Shown here: one piece after another, positions 50,067 to 61,214 of the stretch
Position numbering within the stretch: position 1 is the first letter of the stretch
How the letters are laid out: each line of letters opens with the position of its first letter
Assembly (NCBI RefSeq): GCF_019059575.1
Contig: NW_024881501.1
Span: 186,001-250,000, forward strand
Length of the DNA: 64,000 nucleotides
Source of the DNA: Amphibalanus amphitrite
Lineage: Eukaryota; Arthropoda; Thecostraca; Balanomorpha; Balanidae
Direction of reading: 5' to 3'
Notes under the pieces: generated by a model
What the model was told of the DNA's origin: nothing
Seen by the model: the letters and a program-made list of their open reading frames with translations, nothing else
Database searches by the model: none
Translations under genes and position numbers: made by a program

Positions 50067-51344
50067 ATGTATAGATAAACATTGGTCTCTTTAGAAGCTT
50101 CTAGACTCAAAACGACTTAACCGAACTTCAAGTTTCTAGTGTCAGTCGATGCAGAATTGATATGGCTACAACATGTTAGAACTGCGTTTTCGTCGAGCTT
50201 CTACAACTGACCACCAGGTGGTGCAAATATATGTCAAATTTGGCGCCACCTGGCGGCCAGATCAAAAACGTCAAGACCTCGAATTTTCTATATGTTGTAG
50301 ATACATTCAAGCACTATCGAACAGTGGTAACCGGGTTTCTGTATCTTTCTTAGTTTAGGCAGGAGAGACTGTTAAAGTGACCTCTGTATTGACTCGTATG
50401 CCTAAAGACCACTAAGGGGTGTATAGATAAACATTGGTCTCTTTAGAAGCTTCTAAACTCAAAACGACTGAATTGATCTTCAAGTTTCTAGTGTCAGTCG
50501 ATGCAGAATTGATGTGGCTACAACATGTTAAAACCGCGTTTTCGTCGATCTTCTACAACTGACCACCAGGTGGCGCAAATATTTGTCAACGTTGGCGCCA
50601 CCTGGCGGCCAGACCTAAAACGTCAAGTCCTTGAAATTCCTACATGTTGTAGATACTTTCAAGGACTATCGAATGATGGTAACCTGGTTTCTGTACCTTT
50701 CTTAGTTTAGGCAGGAGAGACTGTTAAGTTGACCTCTGTAATGACTCTTATGCCTAAAGACCACTTAAGGGGTGTATAGACAAACATTGGTCTCTTTAGA
50801 AGCTTCTAAACTCAAAACGACTGAACCGATCTTCAAGTTTCTAGTGTCAGTCAATGCAGAATTGATGTGGCTACAACATGTAGAACCGCGTTTTCGTCGA
50901 GCTTCTACAACTGACCACCAGGTGGCGCAAATATATGTCAACTTTGGCGCCACCTGGCGGCCAGACCAAAAACGTCAAGACCTCGAATTTCCTATATATT
51001 GTATATACATTCAAGGACTATCGAATAGTGGTAACCGGGTTTCTATATCGTTCTTAGTTTAGGCAGGAGAGACTGTTAGGTTGACCTCTGTATTGAATCG
51101 TATGCCTAAAGACCACTTAAGGGGTGTATAGACAAATATTGGTCTCTTTAGAAGCTTCTAGACTCAAAACGACTGAACTGATCTTCAAGTTTCTAGTGTC
51201 AGTCGATGCAGAATTTATGTGGCTACAACATGTGAGAACCGCGTTTTCGTCAAACTTCTACAACTGACCACCAGGTGGCGCAAATATATGTCAATTTTGG
51301 CGCCACCTGGCGGCCAGACCAAAAACGTCAAGACCTCGAATTTC
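50067..51344. repeat. ~352-bp satellite, four units
   Basis: Units start at about 50067, 50419, 50774 and 51125 (GTGTATAGA(T/C)AAACATTGGTC). Each contains ACCACCAGGTGG and GGCGCCACCTGGCGG as nearby inverted words. The array resumes after the hAT insertion at 55056. Confidence 0.93.
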
Positions 51345-51419
51345 CAGTGGCATATCCAGGATCTTGAAAAGGGGGAGGCCAAACCTGCTCAAGGGGCCCC
51401 ACCCTTACCTTAGGGGCCC

Positions 51420-52200
51420 CAGTAGTGGCGTACTTAACCCATGCCCAGGTGCGGTTCTTTGCCACTTTCACCATGTGTGAGGGAGCCTTTTTAGGCACAC
51501 TCGGCAATCTAAAAAACAAAAGAAAAAACGTGAAAAAGCTATCGATATCGATAGCTCTGTATGTAGTGTACAATTTATTTCAGCAGTAGGCATACAGTTT
51601 TTTTTTTGCTTTTATCGTCGCCGGGGCCACTAAAGATTATCAAAAGCAAAATGTTTTGTATTTTTTTTTTACGATTACGATTTACGATTTTTACGATATT
51701 TTTCAAAGGGAAGATGTTAATCTCTTAGTGTATTGCGCTGGTTGAGGGCTGATGCCCTTAACTTTAAGGCCGCCCCCACACTGGAACTCGCATGCGGGTT
51801 GCGAGTTTTTGGGTTTTCGGGTTTCTTCAAAATCAAATAATACAATCTAAGCTGAGTGACCTACACTACCATCTGACATGCGAGTCTGCATGTTTACAGC
51901 TTGCGAGTCACCTTGCATCGCATTCCAAAAGTTGGTTTTGAGTCGACTTTCCATTTTCCTCGCTGCGAGGTCTGCGAGTTCTGCCGTCTGCGAGGTTTGC
52001 GGGTTTTTCGTTCGAGTCCAATTTTGGTTCGTTGCGCTGGTATTGCGACTATATGTAATTTTCTGAAGGTGTACCGGCTTCACTGCATTCATGAAGTAAC
52101 CATAAAGGTATCGGTCTAATCACTCTATGAATCAGTATTATGCCCGCAAACTCAAAACCCGCAAACTCGCAACCCGCATGCGAATTCCAGTGTGTGGCGG
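51420..52200. other. AT-rich part of the hAT composite
   Basis: No gene. 51775-51800 (CACTGGAACTCGCATGCG) and 52150-52196 (GCATGCGAATTCCAGTGTG) are inverted copies enclosing about 0.4 kb, probably another small inverted-end element. Confidence 0.5.
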
Positions 52201-52249
52201 CCTTTAGAAGGACCCGACTCGGGTTGAGCTCTGATCTAGACTGATGGCT

Positions 52250-53620
52250 CTATGTCGCCCACATTGGCCTCACTCCGACCTCTGAAGGCTCATTCTGGCC
52301 CCTGAGAGCCCCACACCGGCAATAGAGTGAACCACGCTGGCCTCCGGGCCCCATAATGGCCTCAGGAGACCCATGCTATGGCTGACCTCATAGGGTCCCC
52401 CCCCCCGCTGGCTCTTGGGAGTCTTTGAGTCAGTCTGACGACCCTATGCCGCTCTCGAACCCACGCCGGTCTCTAGAAGCCCATGATGCCCCCTGAGGGT
52501 CCCACGCCGGCCTTTAAAGGGACCCTCCCACCTTAACATTAGATTTGAGTTGAGATAGCCAAAATGGGGTCCCTAGCTCACAATTACCGGTTTCGGCACT
52601 CACAACATCGAGAAATGCCTTAAATCGGAAATATTGAATTTCAAAATTGCAGCATTTTGATTCAGAGGGGCTAATGCATAGGAATACCCCTCTGAATGTG
52701 TGACGTCAGCGCAGATATCTAATGATTTTTAAATGTTTGACTAAAACGTTTTGTAGCACGCGGTGGTATTATGCTGCTTTGCGCGCAACAAGTGCCGCAC
52801 TTTCAGCTGCCAAACTATTGCTTCCAAATAAAGTCGCTAGGAACAGCGGAGATCCCAAAAAGTAAACAAAAGTAAAAGTCTAATATCTTGAAAACCGGTA
52901 AATATTTTTCGGTGAAATTTGGTAGATATTCGTTTTTGCTCTTTCTGAACCGAGCGACATCACTTTCATGCCAATTCATAAACTTGTTTGAAGGTGGGAG
53001 GGTCCCTTTAAGGGCCACTCCTACCTCAGGGGGCCCAAACATGCATAAGATCTGAAAAGTAGATGCCGAGGCCCTCGAGGTGGTCTCTAATGGCCCGACG
53101 TCAGCTTATGAAGGCCCGCGCTGGCTTCTGAGGGCCAAGCACCAGCCTCTGAAGTCTGAAGTCAGATGACAGATGGCCCCACGCTGGCCTCAGAGGTCAC
53201 AGAGATGGTCCACGCTGGTCACAGAGTGTCCCACACTGGACTAAAAGGGCTCCACATTGTCTTCAGAGGGCCCCAAGCTAGTCTCGGTGGCCAATGGGCC
53301 TCAATCTGACCTAAGAAGGCCCCATGTCGCTGGGCTTAAAAGACCCCACGCTGGACATAGACGGCCCCATGCTGGACATAGAGGGTCCCACACTGGCCTT
53401 ACAAGGCCCCACACTGGCCTTAGAAGACCCCACAATGGCCTTAGAGGGTCCCACGCCGGCCTTAGAGGGCTGAGCGCTGGCTCCTCCTTAGGGCTCTACG
53501 CCAGCGTCAAAGGATCCCACACTCGAGTCTAAGCTTCTTTATGGCCGCCAAAGCGACCTCTGAGGGCCCACGCTAGCTTCTGGGGGCTCGGCCTTGGCCT
53601 CTAAGGGCCTATGAGGGCCA
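52250..53620. repeat. GGCCCCACGCTGGCCT minisatellite
   Basis: Diverged units of about 20-24 bp (CCCCACGCTGGCCTCAGAGG), split by the MITE at 52518-53007. Confidence 0.8.
52518..53007. mobile_element. Kolobok-like MITE (490 bp)
   Basis: TTAA at 52514-52517 and 53008-53011; inverted ends AGGGACCCTCCCACCTT. The interior matches 55543-56008. Confidence 0.88.
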
Positions 53621-53892
53621 GCAAATGGCATTTTTAGATAGTTTGACGCAGTTTGACTTTATTTATGCTTGGGCCAGTACTTTGGATGAGGCACTGAAGG
53701 TCGTTTCTCTTGGGACACTCAAGCAGGCACGTACCCAGGATTTCGCCCAGGAGGGGGCGCCTGCTCTCAAAGGGGCCCACGGGTCACCCGGATGCCGCTG
53801 TCAACCAGGGCAGGGGCGTATCCAGAGCCTTTCGATGAGGGGATTTGGCACAGTGGGTCCGGTCCTCCTTGAAGACGGGCCTCTCTGTCCGT

Positions 53893-53893
53893 G

Positions 53894-53926
<33 letters not shown>
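53893..53926. repeat. (GTCT)n microsatellite
   Basis: Eight to nine perfect TGTC units. Confidence 0.95.
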
Positions 53927-53927
<1 letters not shown>

Positions 53928-54189
53928 AGCCCTGAGAAAATGTGCAAAATTGACAGGTAAAAATATCATTTTTTGCTTGAGAAGTATGCATAAAATGCAC
54001 GGTATTTTATGAGGAAGTGAAGCGAGCGAGCGCCTCAGAGTCACCTGTGTTAGTCCCTCAGAGGTGTCGGTGAAAGGCCGTCAGATGCGCTGGTGTGGGA
54101 TCCTCGCAGGCGCCGTTGTGAGGGCCTTAGGGCTTAGAGACACTGGTGGGGGCCATCACTTAGGCGTTACCATTGAATCCGAGTGATCA

Positions 54190-54930
54190 CGGGCTGTTCA
54201 GGTAATCAGGGGCCTCTCAGGTGACCAGGGGCCTTTCAATTGACCAGGGGTCTTTCAATTGACCAGGAGCCCACCAGGTGACCAGAGGACCCTCTGATAA
54301 CCAGGGGACGGTTATACCAGGGGCTCTACGGGTAACTAAGGGCCTTTATGTGACTGCAGGGGCCCCTCATATAACCAGGTACTCCCCGGGCAAACATGGG
54401 CCCTTCAGGTGACCAGGGTTTCTTCAGATCTCTGGCCAGGGGTCACCCAGGGGATCAGGGGCCTTCAGGTAGCTAGGGGCCCCTTAGATAACTAGGGCCC
54501 CTCAGGTAACCAGGGGCCCCTAAGATAACCAGGGGCCCTCATATACCAAGAGGCCCCACTGGTAACCAGGGGCCTCTCAGATAATCAGGGGCTCTCAGGC
54601 AATCACGGACCCCTTATGTAATCAGGGCCCCTCAGGTAAGCAGGGGCCCCTCAGGAAACCAGGGGCCCCTCAGGTAGCCATGGGCCCCTCAGGTAACCAT
54701 GGGCCCCTCAGATAACCAGGGCCCTCAGGTAACCAGGGCCCCCGTAGCCAGGGGCCCCTCAGGCAACCAGGAGTCCTTCAGATAACCAGGGACCAATCAG
54801 GTAACCAGAGCCCCCTCAGATAACCAGGGGCCCCTCAGATAACCATGGGCTCTCAGGTAACCAGGTGCCCCACAGATAACCAGGGACCCCTCAGGTGACC
54901 AAGGGGACCCTCAGGTAACCAGGGCGCCCC
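54190..54930. repeat. AACCAGGGGCCCCTCAGGT minisatellite
   Basis: About 35 copies of a ~19-21-bp unit. Confidence 0.9.
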
Positions 54931-55055
54931 CCAGGGCCCCCATGGCCCCCCTTGGGTACGTCACTGCACTCAAGTAACCCAAAGGGCCCACTTGCATGTT
55001 TGATGCCAGAGGGGGAGGCCATGGCCTCTTGGCCTCCCCCCTGGATACGCCACTG

Positions 55056-55537
55056 CGAATTTCCTATATGTTCTAGATACATTCAAGGACTATCGAATAG
55101 TGGTAACCGGGTTTCTGTAGTTTTTTTAGTTTAGGCAGGAGAGACTGTTAAGTTGACCTCTGTATTGACTCGTATGCCTAAAGACCACTTAAGGGGTGTA
55201 TAGACAAACCTTGGTCTCTTTAGAAGCTTCTACACTCAAAACGACTGAACCGATCTTCGAGTTTCTAGTGTCAGTCGATGCAGAATTGATGTGGCTACAA
55301 AATGTCAGAACTGCGTTTTCGTCGATCTTCTACAACTGACCACCAGGTGGCGCGAACATATGTCAAATTTGGCGCCATCTGGCGACAAGACCAGAAACGT
55401 CAAGACCTTGACTTTCCTATATGTTGTAGATACGTTCAGGGTCTGTCAAACGCCAGTAACCTGGTTTCTCTATCGTCTTTAGTTTAGGCAGCAGAAGCAG
55501 CTGAGTAGCCCTCTACATTGACTCTCAGATCAAGGCA
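55056..55537. repeat. Satellite array, continuation
   Basis: Rest of the interrupted unit and one more unit (start about 55195), diverging at the end. Confidence 0.9.
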
Positions 55538-55542
55538 CTTAA

Positions 55543-56008
55543 AGGGACACTCCCACCTTAACATTAGTTTTGAGTTGAGATAGCCAAATTGGTGGCCATG
55601 GCCTGCAAATACCGGTTTGGGCACTCACAACATCGACAAATGCTTTAATTCGGAGATGTGGAATTTCAAACTTGCAGTTTTCGGATTCTAAGGGGCTAGT
55701 GCATTGGTATGCCCCCTTAGAATTTGTGACGTCAGCGGAGATCTAACGATTTTTAAATCTTTTACTAAAACGTTTGGTAGCACGCGGTGGTATATGCTGC
55801 TTTGCGCGCAACAAATGCCGCACTTTCAAATAAAGTCGCTAGGAACAGCGGAGATCCAAAAAGTAAACAAAAGTAAAAGTCTAATATCTTGAAAACCGGT
55901 GAATATTTTTCGATGAAATTTGGTAGATACTCGTTTTCGCTCTTTCTGAACCGAGCGACATCACTTTCCTGCCAATTCATTAACTTTTTTGAAGGTGGGA
56001 GGGTCCCT
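55543..56008. mobile_element. Kolobok-like MITE (466 bp)
   Basis: TTAA at 55539-55542 and 56009-56012; ends AGGGACACTCCCACCTT and AGGGACCCTCCCACCTT. About 85% alike to 52518-53007. Confidence 0.88.
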
Positions 56009-56012
56009 TTAA

Positions 56013-56700
56013 GGGTTGGTACGCAAAACATTGGTGTCTTTTGAAAGTTGTGCACTCAAAACCACTGAACCGATCATCAAGTTTCTGGTGTCAGTTGTGT
56101 GTCATTAACTCGTCTTCATTTGCTGTCCTGTGTTTTTAAATGTTGTATATTTTCCGTGATTCCTTGTTGTCGCCTCCGCACAACTTTGTGAACTGATCTG
56201 AACTTTGCGAGCCTCCGGCGTAATAAAAAACAAATGAAGTACAAACGGGTTTCTTTATTTTTGATTCTTTGATTCATTATTGATAATAACACAACACACA
56301 CACACGCACACACATACTTGCAAATGGTGCATTGCATTAACGCAGCAAATTATTTTATCGTACTACGTTATGCAATATGTCATCATCTCATCATCCACTA
56401 CCCAGTGGAAACGGTTAGTCTCTAGTAAGCCAAATACTGCGCACAATGATCGCCGGCTTTGCAACATCGTCGGTGCGGCTGTGCCTACGCGCTACTCGCT
56501 AGATGCGCGTGACTTCCGACAGGGAATTCCCTGGGACTCCCTAGTGGGAAATCCCCGGTGTCGGTCCGGCCGGAAGAAAGACTCAGTGGTATTCACAGCT
56601 CAGGCGTCTCACATCCGTGTAAACGGCCGGAGGTCTGGTGACGATATGAGTAAAATCACGCAGTAAAATCACAGTAAATCACGAGTACATCACGAGTAAA
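56013..56700. other. Unique sequence with (CA)n
   Basis: CA repeats at 56290-56312. 56013-56100 looks like a decayed satellite fragment. Otherwise nothing recognised. Confidence 0.5.
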
Positions 56701-56701
56701 A

Positions 56702-56994
56702 TCACATAATCACGCAGCAGCACTTCGGAAGTGAGGATGAGGACACTTCCACTTGCGCACCTTCAATGGCGAGCGGCTCTGGCGCCGCCGCCAGAGCCGC
56801 TCGCCCCGCAGCCTGATCCGCTCGGAACGCAGCCTGAGCCGCTCGCACCTCTTGGAGCCCCCTTGTGCTTTCCCAGCAAATTTGAGCGTAAGCAATTGGT
56901 GGTGGTGGTGTGGACGTAGGATGCAGGAGCGGTCCTCGAAGGTGAGGCGGCTTTGGCGGTCGAGGCGGGAGGAACTCGAGTTGGATGTAGGTAA
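56702..56994 (-). CDS. Gene family copy D, candidate exon 7 (terminal)
   Basis: After acceptor CGTTTCCCAG, open to TGA at 56704-56702. Pro-rich start (TYIQLEFLPPRPPKPPHLRG), then Ala/Gln-rich repeats (VRAAQAAFRADQAAGRAAL). The phase (1 in) matches candidate exon 6. A 16-bp-arm palindrome (56769-56804) lies in the coding part. Linkage to exons 1-5 is by phase and position only. Confidence 0.4.
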
Positions 56995-57219
56995 CTGGGA
57001 AACGAGAGACATCATTTCATTAGTCTTTTCTCACTGTTGTTTGTCTACGCAAGTCATTGAGCTGTACCTGCTGGACTGGAGCCCGGCCCGTCAGGGTAAG
57101 CGCTGAGCCTGCCAGATGGCATATTACAATGTCAGTAATTGATCGTTCTCCAGCCTCCACCCTCCCACCCATCCCACTCAAAATCAAAATACCGTGAAGA
57201 TAGCTACCCTCTTCCTTAC

Positions 57220-57334
57220 GTCCTTCTTGTTGTTGCGGCGACCGTTCTTGTTGTGGCAGCAGTCGCCGCAGCGGTGGCCGCGGCGGTGGCCGCGGCGGCG
57301 GCGGCGGAGGCATGATGTCTGTCTGCGCGGCCAT
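57220..57334 (-). CDS. Gene family copy D, candidate exon 6
   Basis: 115 nt, acceptor ATATTTCACAG, donor GTAAGG, phase 0 to 1. Encodes MAAQTDIMPPPPPRPPPRPP and a Gln/Arg end. It could equally be the first exon of a separate gene, since it starts with ATG. Confidence 0.4.
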
Positions 57335-57339
57335 CTGTG

Positions 57340-58320
57340 AAATATGTTTTTTAAATAAGCGTAATCGGAGCACAGACAACAGAGATACTGACGAAACAAC
57401 ACACGCACACAGACAGCAAGCACTATACAGGGCGCACCATGGCACCACGGGGCGCCTCTGTGGTCTTGGCCTGCGGCGGTTTCGGGCCGGCGCGCGGTCA
57501 CTCGCGCTGTGACGGTCGAGCGGGGACGGTCGAGCGGTGCCGAAAGCCGGCGGAGTTGTGCGTAACGTCTTGTCTGACAGTGCCCAAAGAGCGACATGAT
57601 GACTGAGGAGCCATAAATGCTCAACGCGCATTGCTTGTACAATGCTGATAGGTTCGCTGACGGTTGATATTTGTTTTATTTTTCATAAGCTGCAAATGAC
57701 GGGCAGATGGCATATACAGCTGACATAAGGTTAGGAAATATTCACCTGTATTTAAAGCCCATGGCGTTCGCAGATAATGTGATAATGGGATGTCGGATGT
57801 CATCAAGTAGTTGCTGATTTGTACATCGCTATGCAACCATCGAACAACGCAATAATTAATTAATTGCCTTCGCTTCACATTACAAGGCTCGCTCGTATTT
57901 CAAACATACCTATATCCTACATCGAAAATCATATTTGTTAGGAATCTTTAACGTTTGTTCGAAGCATGTGTGAGAAGTAGGTTGAGGAGTCATGGTCCTC
58001 TTGGTCCTATATACGAGAGTCAACAAGAGCCTAACATTTACTTGACCGTCTGCTGCAATTGATGTATAGCACGTGAAGCGTCAGCGAAATTCATAGTCCA
58101 TTACAGATGGCAGGGGTGTCGTTTGTACAGAGGCCGCTGATGGGCACGGGTCAATGCCGCAGTCGTGGGCGGAGCCTAATGTCATATGACGTATGAAAGC
58201 CTCTATCCAGGATGGAAAAACAGTTAACATTACGAGTCAATGACAAGTGCCACAAATATTTAAGTGACAACAAAACGTATTTGAAGAAAAAGTTTCGGCA
58301 GGTCTTGAAACAGCTATTTC
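57340..58320. other. Intron or intergenic sequence
   Basis: No repeat or gene recognised. Confidence 0.4.
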
Positions 58321-58429
58321 CTAAATATGGTTGAAATTCTTCCACGCATTAAAAAATAATCGCGAAAAATTAGGGTCTCAAGGGGTCTGGCGTTAACAGT
58401 ATCTACCGTGAGCGAAGCGGTGTGGCAGG

Positions 58430-58915
58430 CCAGTGACCGCGGAGGCCCCCAAACACCGACTGAGCGAAGAGAAAGACGAGGGGAGGGAAGAGGGCAGGCG
58501 CCACACATATGCTACCCATCAGTTTCTGCTCTGTGGCGATGAGCGGCCGCTTTGTCCTCGGTGCGGAGAGTATCTTACAGTTCGACACGTGCTGGAATCG
58601 TGCCAGGGGTTGTACTCCGAGCGTGTTCGTTTCTTTGCATCTGGTGACACATGAGGGACATTTTAGGTAATCACTCTGATAACCTCCGTAACGTTTTACG
58701 GTTCCTTACTCACATACGCTTTTCATCATATTTTCCCCACGAGCGTAGGTAAACATATTTCATTTCAGGCGTATTAATTAATTTGGGAGCTACGTAATTC
58801 CCCTGCGTTTTTATAATCATAACGTGATCTTCTAATGCCGTGACATGGGCGCCGATGACCACTGTAGTCCGGGCGCCCAAAAAACCCAATTCATTATCAT
58901 CAGGCGACCAACTGT
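58430..58915 (+). pseudogene. LINE (R1/Jockey-like) ORF2 C-terminus and 3' UTR
   Basis: THQFLLCGDERPLCPRCGEY then LTVRHVLESCQGLYSERVRFF and TGA at about 58652: the C-terminal CCHC finger usual in R1/Jockey ORF2. The 3' UTR has the pattern GGGCGCCGATGACCACTGTAG...GGGCGCCCAAAAAACC (58848-58887). Strongly 5'-truncated. Confidence 0.72.
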
Positions 58916-59320
58916 ATGACCTGCCTACAATTATCTATGGCACAGAAGGATGAAGGCCAGGCAAAGGCGACCGGTACAAAGTACGCGGCTAGCGCTGCAA
59001 GCGGCGTGCGCCCACTGCGGAGACGTTCCTATCGGTGCCGTCTCCACGAGCGTCCTGCGGCTGCTCCTCTGGCAGGAGGGGCGTTGTGAAGTTGAGACAT
59101 CTGAAGACCGTGCAGAGGTTCACTTATGACGTCACAGGTCAGTGACCTGACCTGACTCGAAAATGTAGTTGGCGTAAGAAGATCCGGCTTGGATCAAAGG
59201 TCAGGTATGCCAAGTTTCAGCTCTCTATCGGCAGCGTGGCCAGCGTGCTCGGAGCTTTTACGAAAACCCCGGGCGGCACCCCACCCCCACCCCACCCCCC
59301 TCCACCTCTGCCGGCGAGGG
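58916..59320. mobile_element. TTAA element right end (left end not found)
   Basis: Ends CTGCCGGCGAGGG before TTAA (59321-59324) with a C-run at 59279-59302. TGACGTCA and AGGTCA words at about 59128-59160. Same insertion point as the 12531-12759 MITE relative to gene-family intron 5. Confidence 0.5.
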
Positions 59321-59464
59321 TTAAGATTGAATGTTGCACAGTAAGCGCAAAACTATTTGAGTTCAAAGGTAATTATTCAGGTAGTTTGCGTGCATTTGTA
59401 CTTAAGGTTGGTATTTATGGTGCAGGATTAAGTGTTGCTACAAGGAGCAGCCTGTATTGCTTAC

Positions 59465-59623
59465 CATTACCACCTGGCGGTACTCTCTCGCGTAATTGAT
59501 AATTCGTTGGCGGCGACCGTGGGCGGAGTAATCCCGCGCGGCCGTGTGCACGGAATGGTTCTGCACCTCGGACGCCGTCTCGGCGCTCTGCCTCAGCGCC
59601 CCAGCCTCCCGCATCTCCCGGTC
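59465..59623 (-). CDS. Gene family copy D, exon 5
   Basis: 159 nt, phase 0/0, acceptor CCTCGACCCTCAG, donor GTAAGC. Product DREMREAGALRQSAETASEV...ARDYSAHGRRQRIINYAREY. Predicted helical, charged; family unknown. Confidence 0.7.
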
Positions 59624-59819
59624 CTGAGGGTCGAGGCAACGGATCAGGACATTGCAGGGCGCTGCTGCATATCGATCGGATGCACGTAAATAGGCACTCG
59701 CCAACATACAAGTGAGCAAAAATCGCAACTAAAACTGTCACCCTACGAACGATAGGGATTGGCTTACATATCAGTTATGAAAGTTTCGAGAGCAAAACGG
59801 CGTAATAATCATCATTTGC

Positions 59820-59971
59820 CTGGATGTTGTGGAACGCCCGGTTCATGCTGTTCTTGAACCGGGCGACCAGGTGCGGCGCCACGCCGCCAACGACATCGGC
59901 GGCCGCTTTCAGCGCCCGGTCCAGGACAGCGGTGCTGGTCCGAGCAGCCACCAGCAGCCGCTGGGAGTCGG
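59820..59971 (-). CDS. Gene family copy D, exon 4
   Basis: 152 nt, phase 1 to 0. Codes DSQRLLVAARTSTAVLDRAL and then VVGGVAPHLVARFKNSMNRA. The donor is GCAAAT after CAG, i.e. a GC-AG intron; copy A has GCAAGT. This is the undamaged version of the exon broken in A, B and C. Confidence 0.72.
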
Positions 59972-60176
59972 CTGTCGCAAACCAAACAGCAGCAACATAT
60001 CATGACTGGGCTGTGAGTGGGCCTGTCGATAAGATACCTGCAGCCTGCAGCTCCCCCCACGCAGGTCACTGCAGTGGAAACCAAGATACTATTGCAGCGT
60101 CATTGAACACTCCTAAACGTCATTCATATAGTGGATATTGACGATAAATATTGTTTTTAAATATCAAATAGCTTAC

Positions 60177-60339
60177 CGTTTTTGGGCAGCTCAGTGACAA
60201 TGAGATGCCGGAGGTGCTGGACAAAGTAGGTCAGCGCCTCCTGGATGGTCTTGGTCACCACGACCAACGCCGCCCCGTACGTGCCCAGGGTCTTGTTGGC
60301 CATGGTGAACCAGGAGAACGCCTGACCGTCTTCCGACAT
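60177..60339 (-). CDS. Gene family copy D, exon 3
   Basis: 163 nt, phase 0 to 1, GT-AG. Starts with ATG (MSEDGQAFSWFTMANKTLGT) and has a hydrophobic core GAALVVVTKTIQEALTYFV. It may be the start of translation if exons 1-2 are leader. Confidence 0.75.
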
Positions 60340-60518
60340 CTGGCAATGGCAGAACCTTCTGTCAGGCGGCTGCTCAGTTGTTTACAGATTTTTCTTATTA
60401 AAAATACAATTATTGGCCACCTTTGATATTTAGTACGATTGTTATAATGTAATTACTTAGAATATTAGACCCCTGGCTGCTCAAATACATCACAACTTAT
60501 CGACAAAGCTCGTCTTAC

Positions 60519-60603
60519 CTCTGCTGTCTGCCACTCGGCCAGCGTGGTGCCCACAATGGCGCCAGTCCTGTATCCAGACATGGAGAGAACAATGAACAGG
60601 ATC
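60519..60603 (-). CDS. Gene family copy D, exon 2
   Basis: 85 nt, phase 2 to 0. ILFIVLSMSGYRTGAIVGTT, hydrophobic, possibly a signal anchor; then LAEWQTAE. Confidence 0.68.
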
Positions 60604-60908
60604 CTGCAGAAATAATACATTGCAGTTAGTGATATTGGCACTAAGCGTACTTATGCAGATGAATTAATCTAACCGTCACCTGTCCTTGTTCACCTTCAGG
60701 TCACCTTGTTTGTGGCGACAAAAGGCCAGCGTGCACGGTGTGCATGAAGTCAAGTGTTTCACCTATTTGTCCACGATATTCCACACAGCGTACTGTCAGT
60801 ACCTAGCAAGTTGCAGTACACTCTGAGCACCTGACCTACGGTAGTGCCATGCCAGTGATAACTAAATAAATGCAAATAAGGAAACCCCAATGTAATACGC
60901 GGGCTCAC

Positions 60909-61187
60909 CAAATCCGTGGGGTACCGGCGCCGTCGGCAAGTCCGCTCCCAACACCGGCTCTGTTTCCGGCTGCGGCTCCCGTTACGGCTTTCGCTCCAGC
61001 TTGCATTAGCCTTTGAATTATTTTCCATTCTCTTTTATTTTCTTCTTTTTTCCTGCGGGCCTGCGTCTGCGACTTCGGTCCCGGCCGTCTCTTCGGCCGC
61101 TGGGGCTGCTGCTGCGAATGACGCCGCCACCTCTCCCGGCTCCCGGTCGGCAGCTGGAGCTGTTCCGTAGCTGCCAGCTGCACCCGC
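60909..61187 (-). CDS. Gene family copy D, exon 1 (5'-most recognised)
   Basis: Open to donor GTGAGC, ending in phase 2, in phase with exon 2. Product rich in Gln/Arg/Lys (RPKRRPGPKSQTQARRKKEE) and then Gly/Ala. The 5' border after AAGCATAG and the start codon are uncertain; the only in-frame ATG lies late in the exon. Copies B and D differ in frame here, so coding status is less sure than for exons 3-5. Confidence 0.5.
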
Positions 61188-61214
61188 CTATGCTTGTTTC
61201 TGGCTAGAGCCAGA

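Larger units (their letters stand above)
53724..54966. mobile_element. Nested hAT MITE (1.24 kb) with minisatellite
   Basis: 8-bp duplication CACTCAAG at 53716-53723 and 54967-54974; ends CAGGCACGTACCCAGG and, complement, CAGTGACGTACCCAAGG. A further hAT-type start (CAGGGGCGTATCCAGAG, 53811) lies inside without a visible partner. Confidence 0.85.
51345..55055. mobile_element. 3.7 kb composite hAT element in the satellite
   Basis: 8-bp duplication CGAATTTC at 51337-51344 and 55056-55063, which also matches the uninterrupted satellite unit. Inverted ends CAGTGGCATATCCAGG and CAGTGGCGTATCCAGG. It holds minisatellite, a Kolobok-like MITE and a nested hAT MITE. No transposase. Confidence 0.92.

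Noticed and set aside
50067-51344. Repeated short open frames as a tandem gene cluster
   Set aside because: They recur because the 352-bp satellite repeats; no start context, splice signal or known domain.
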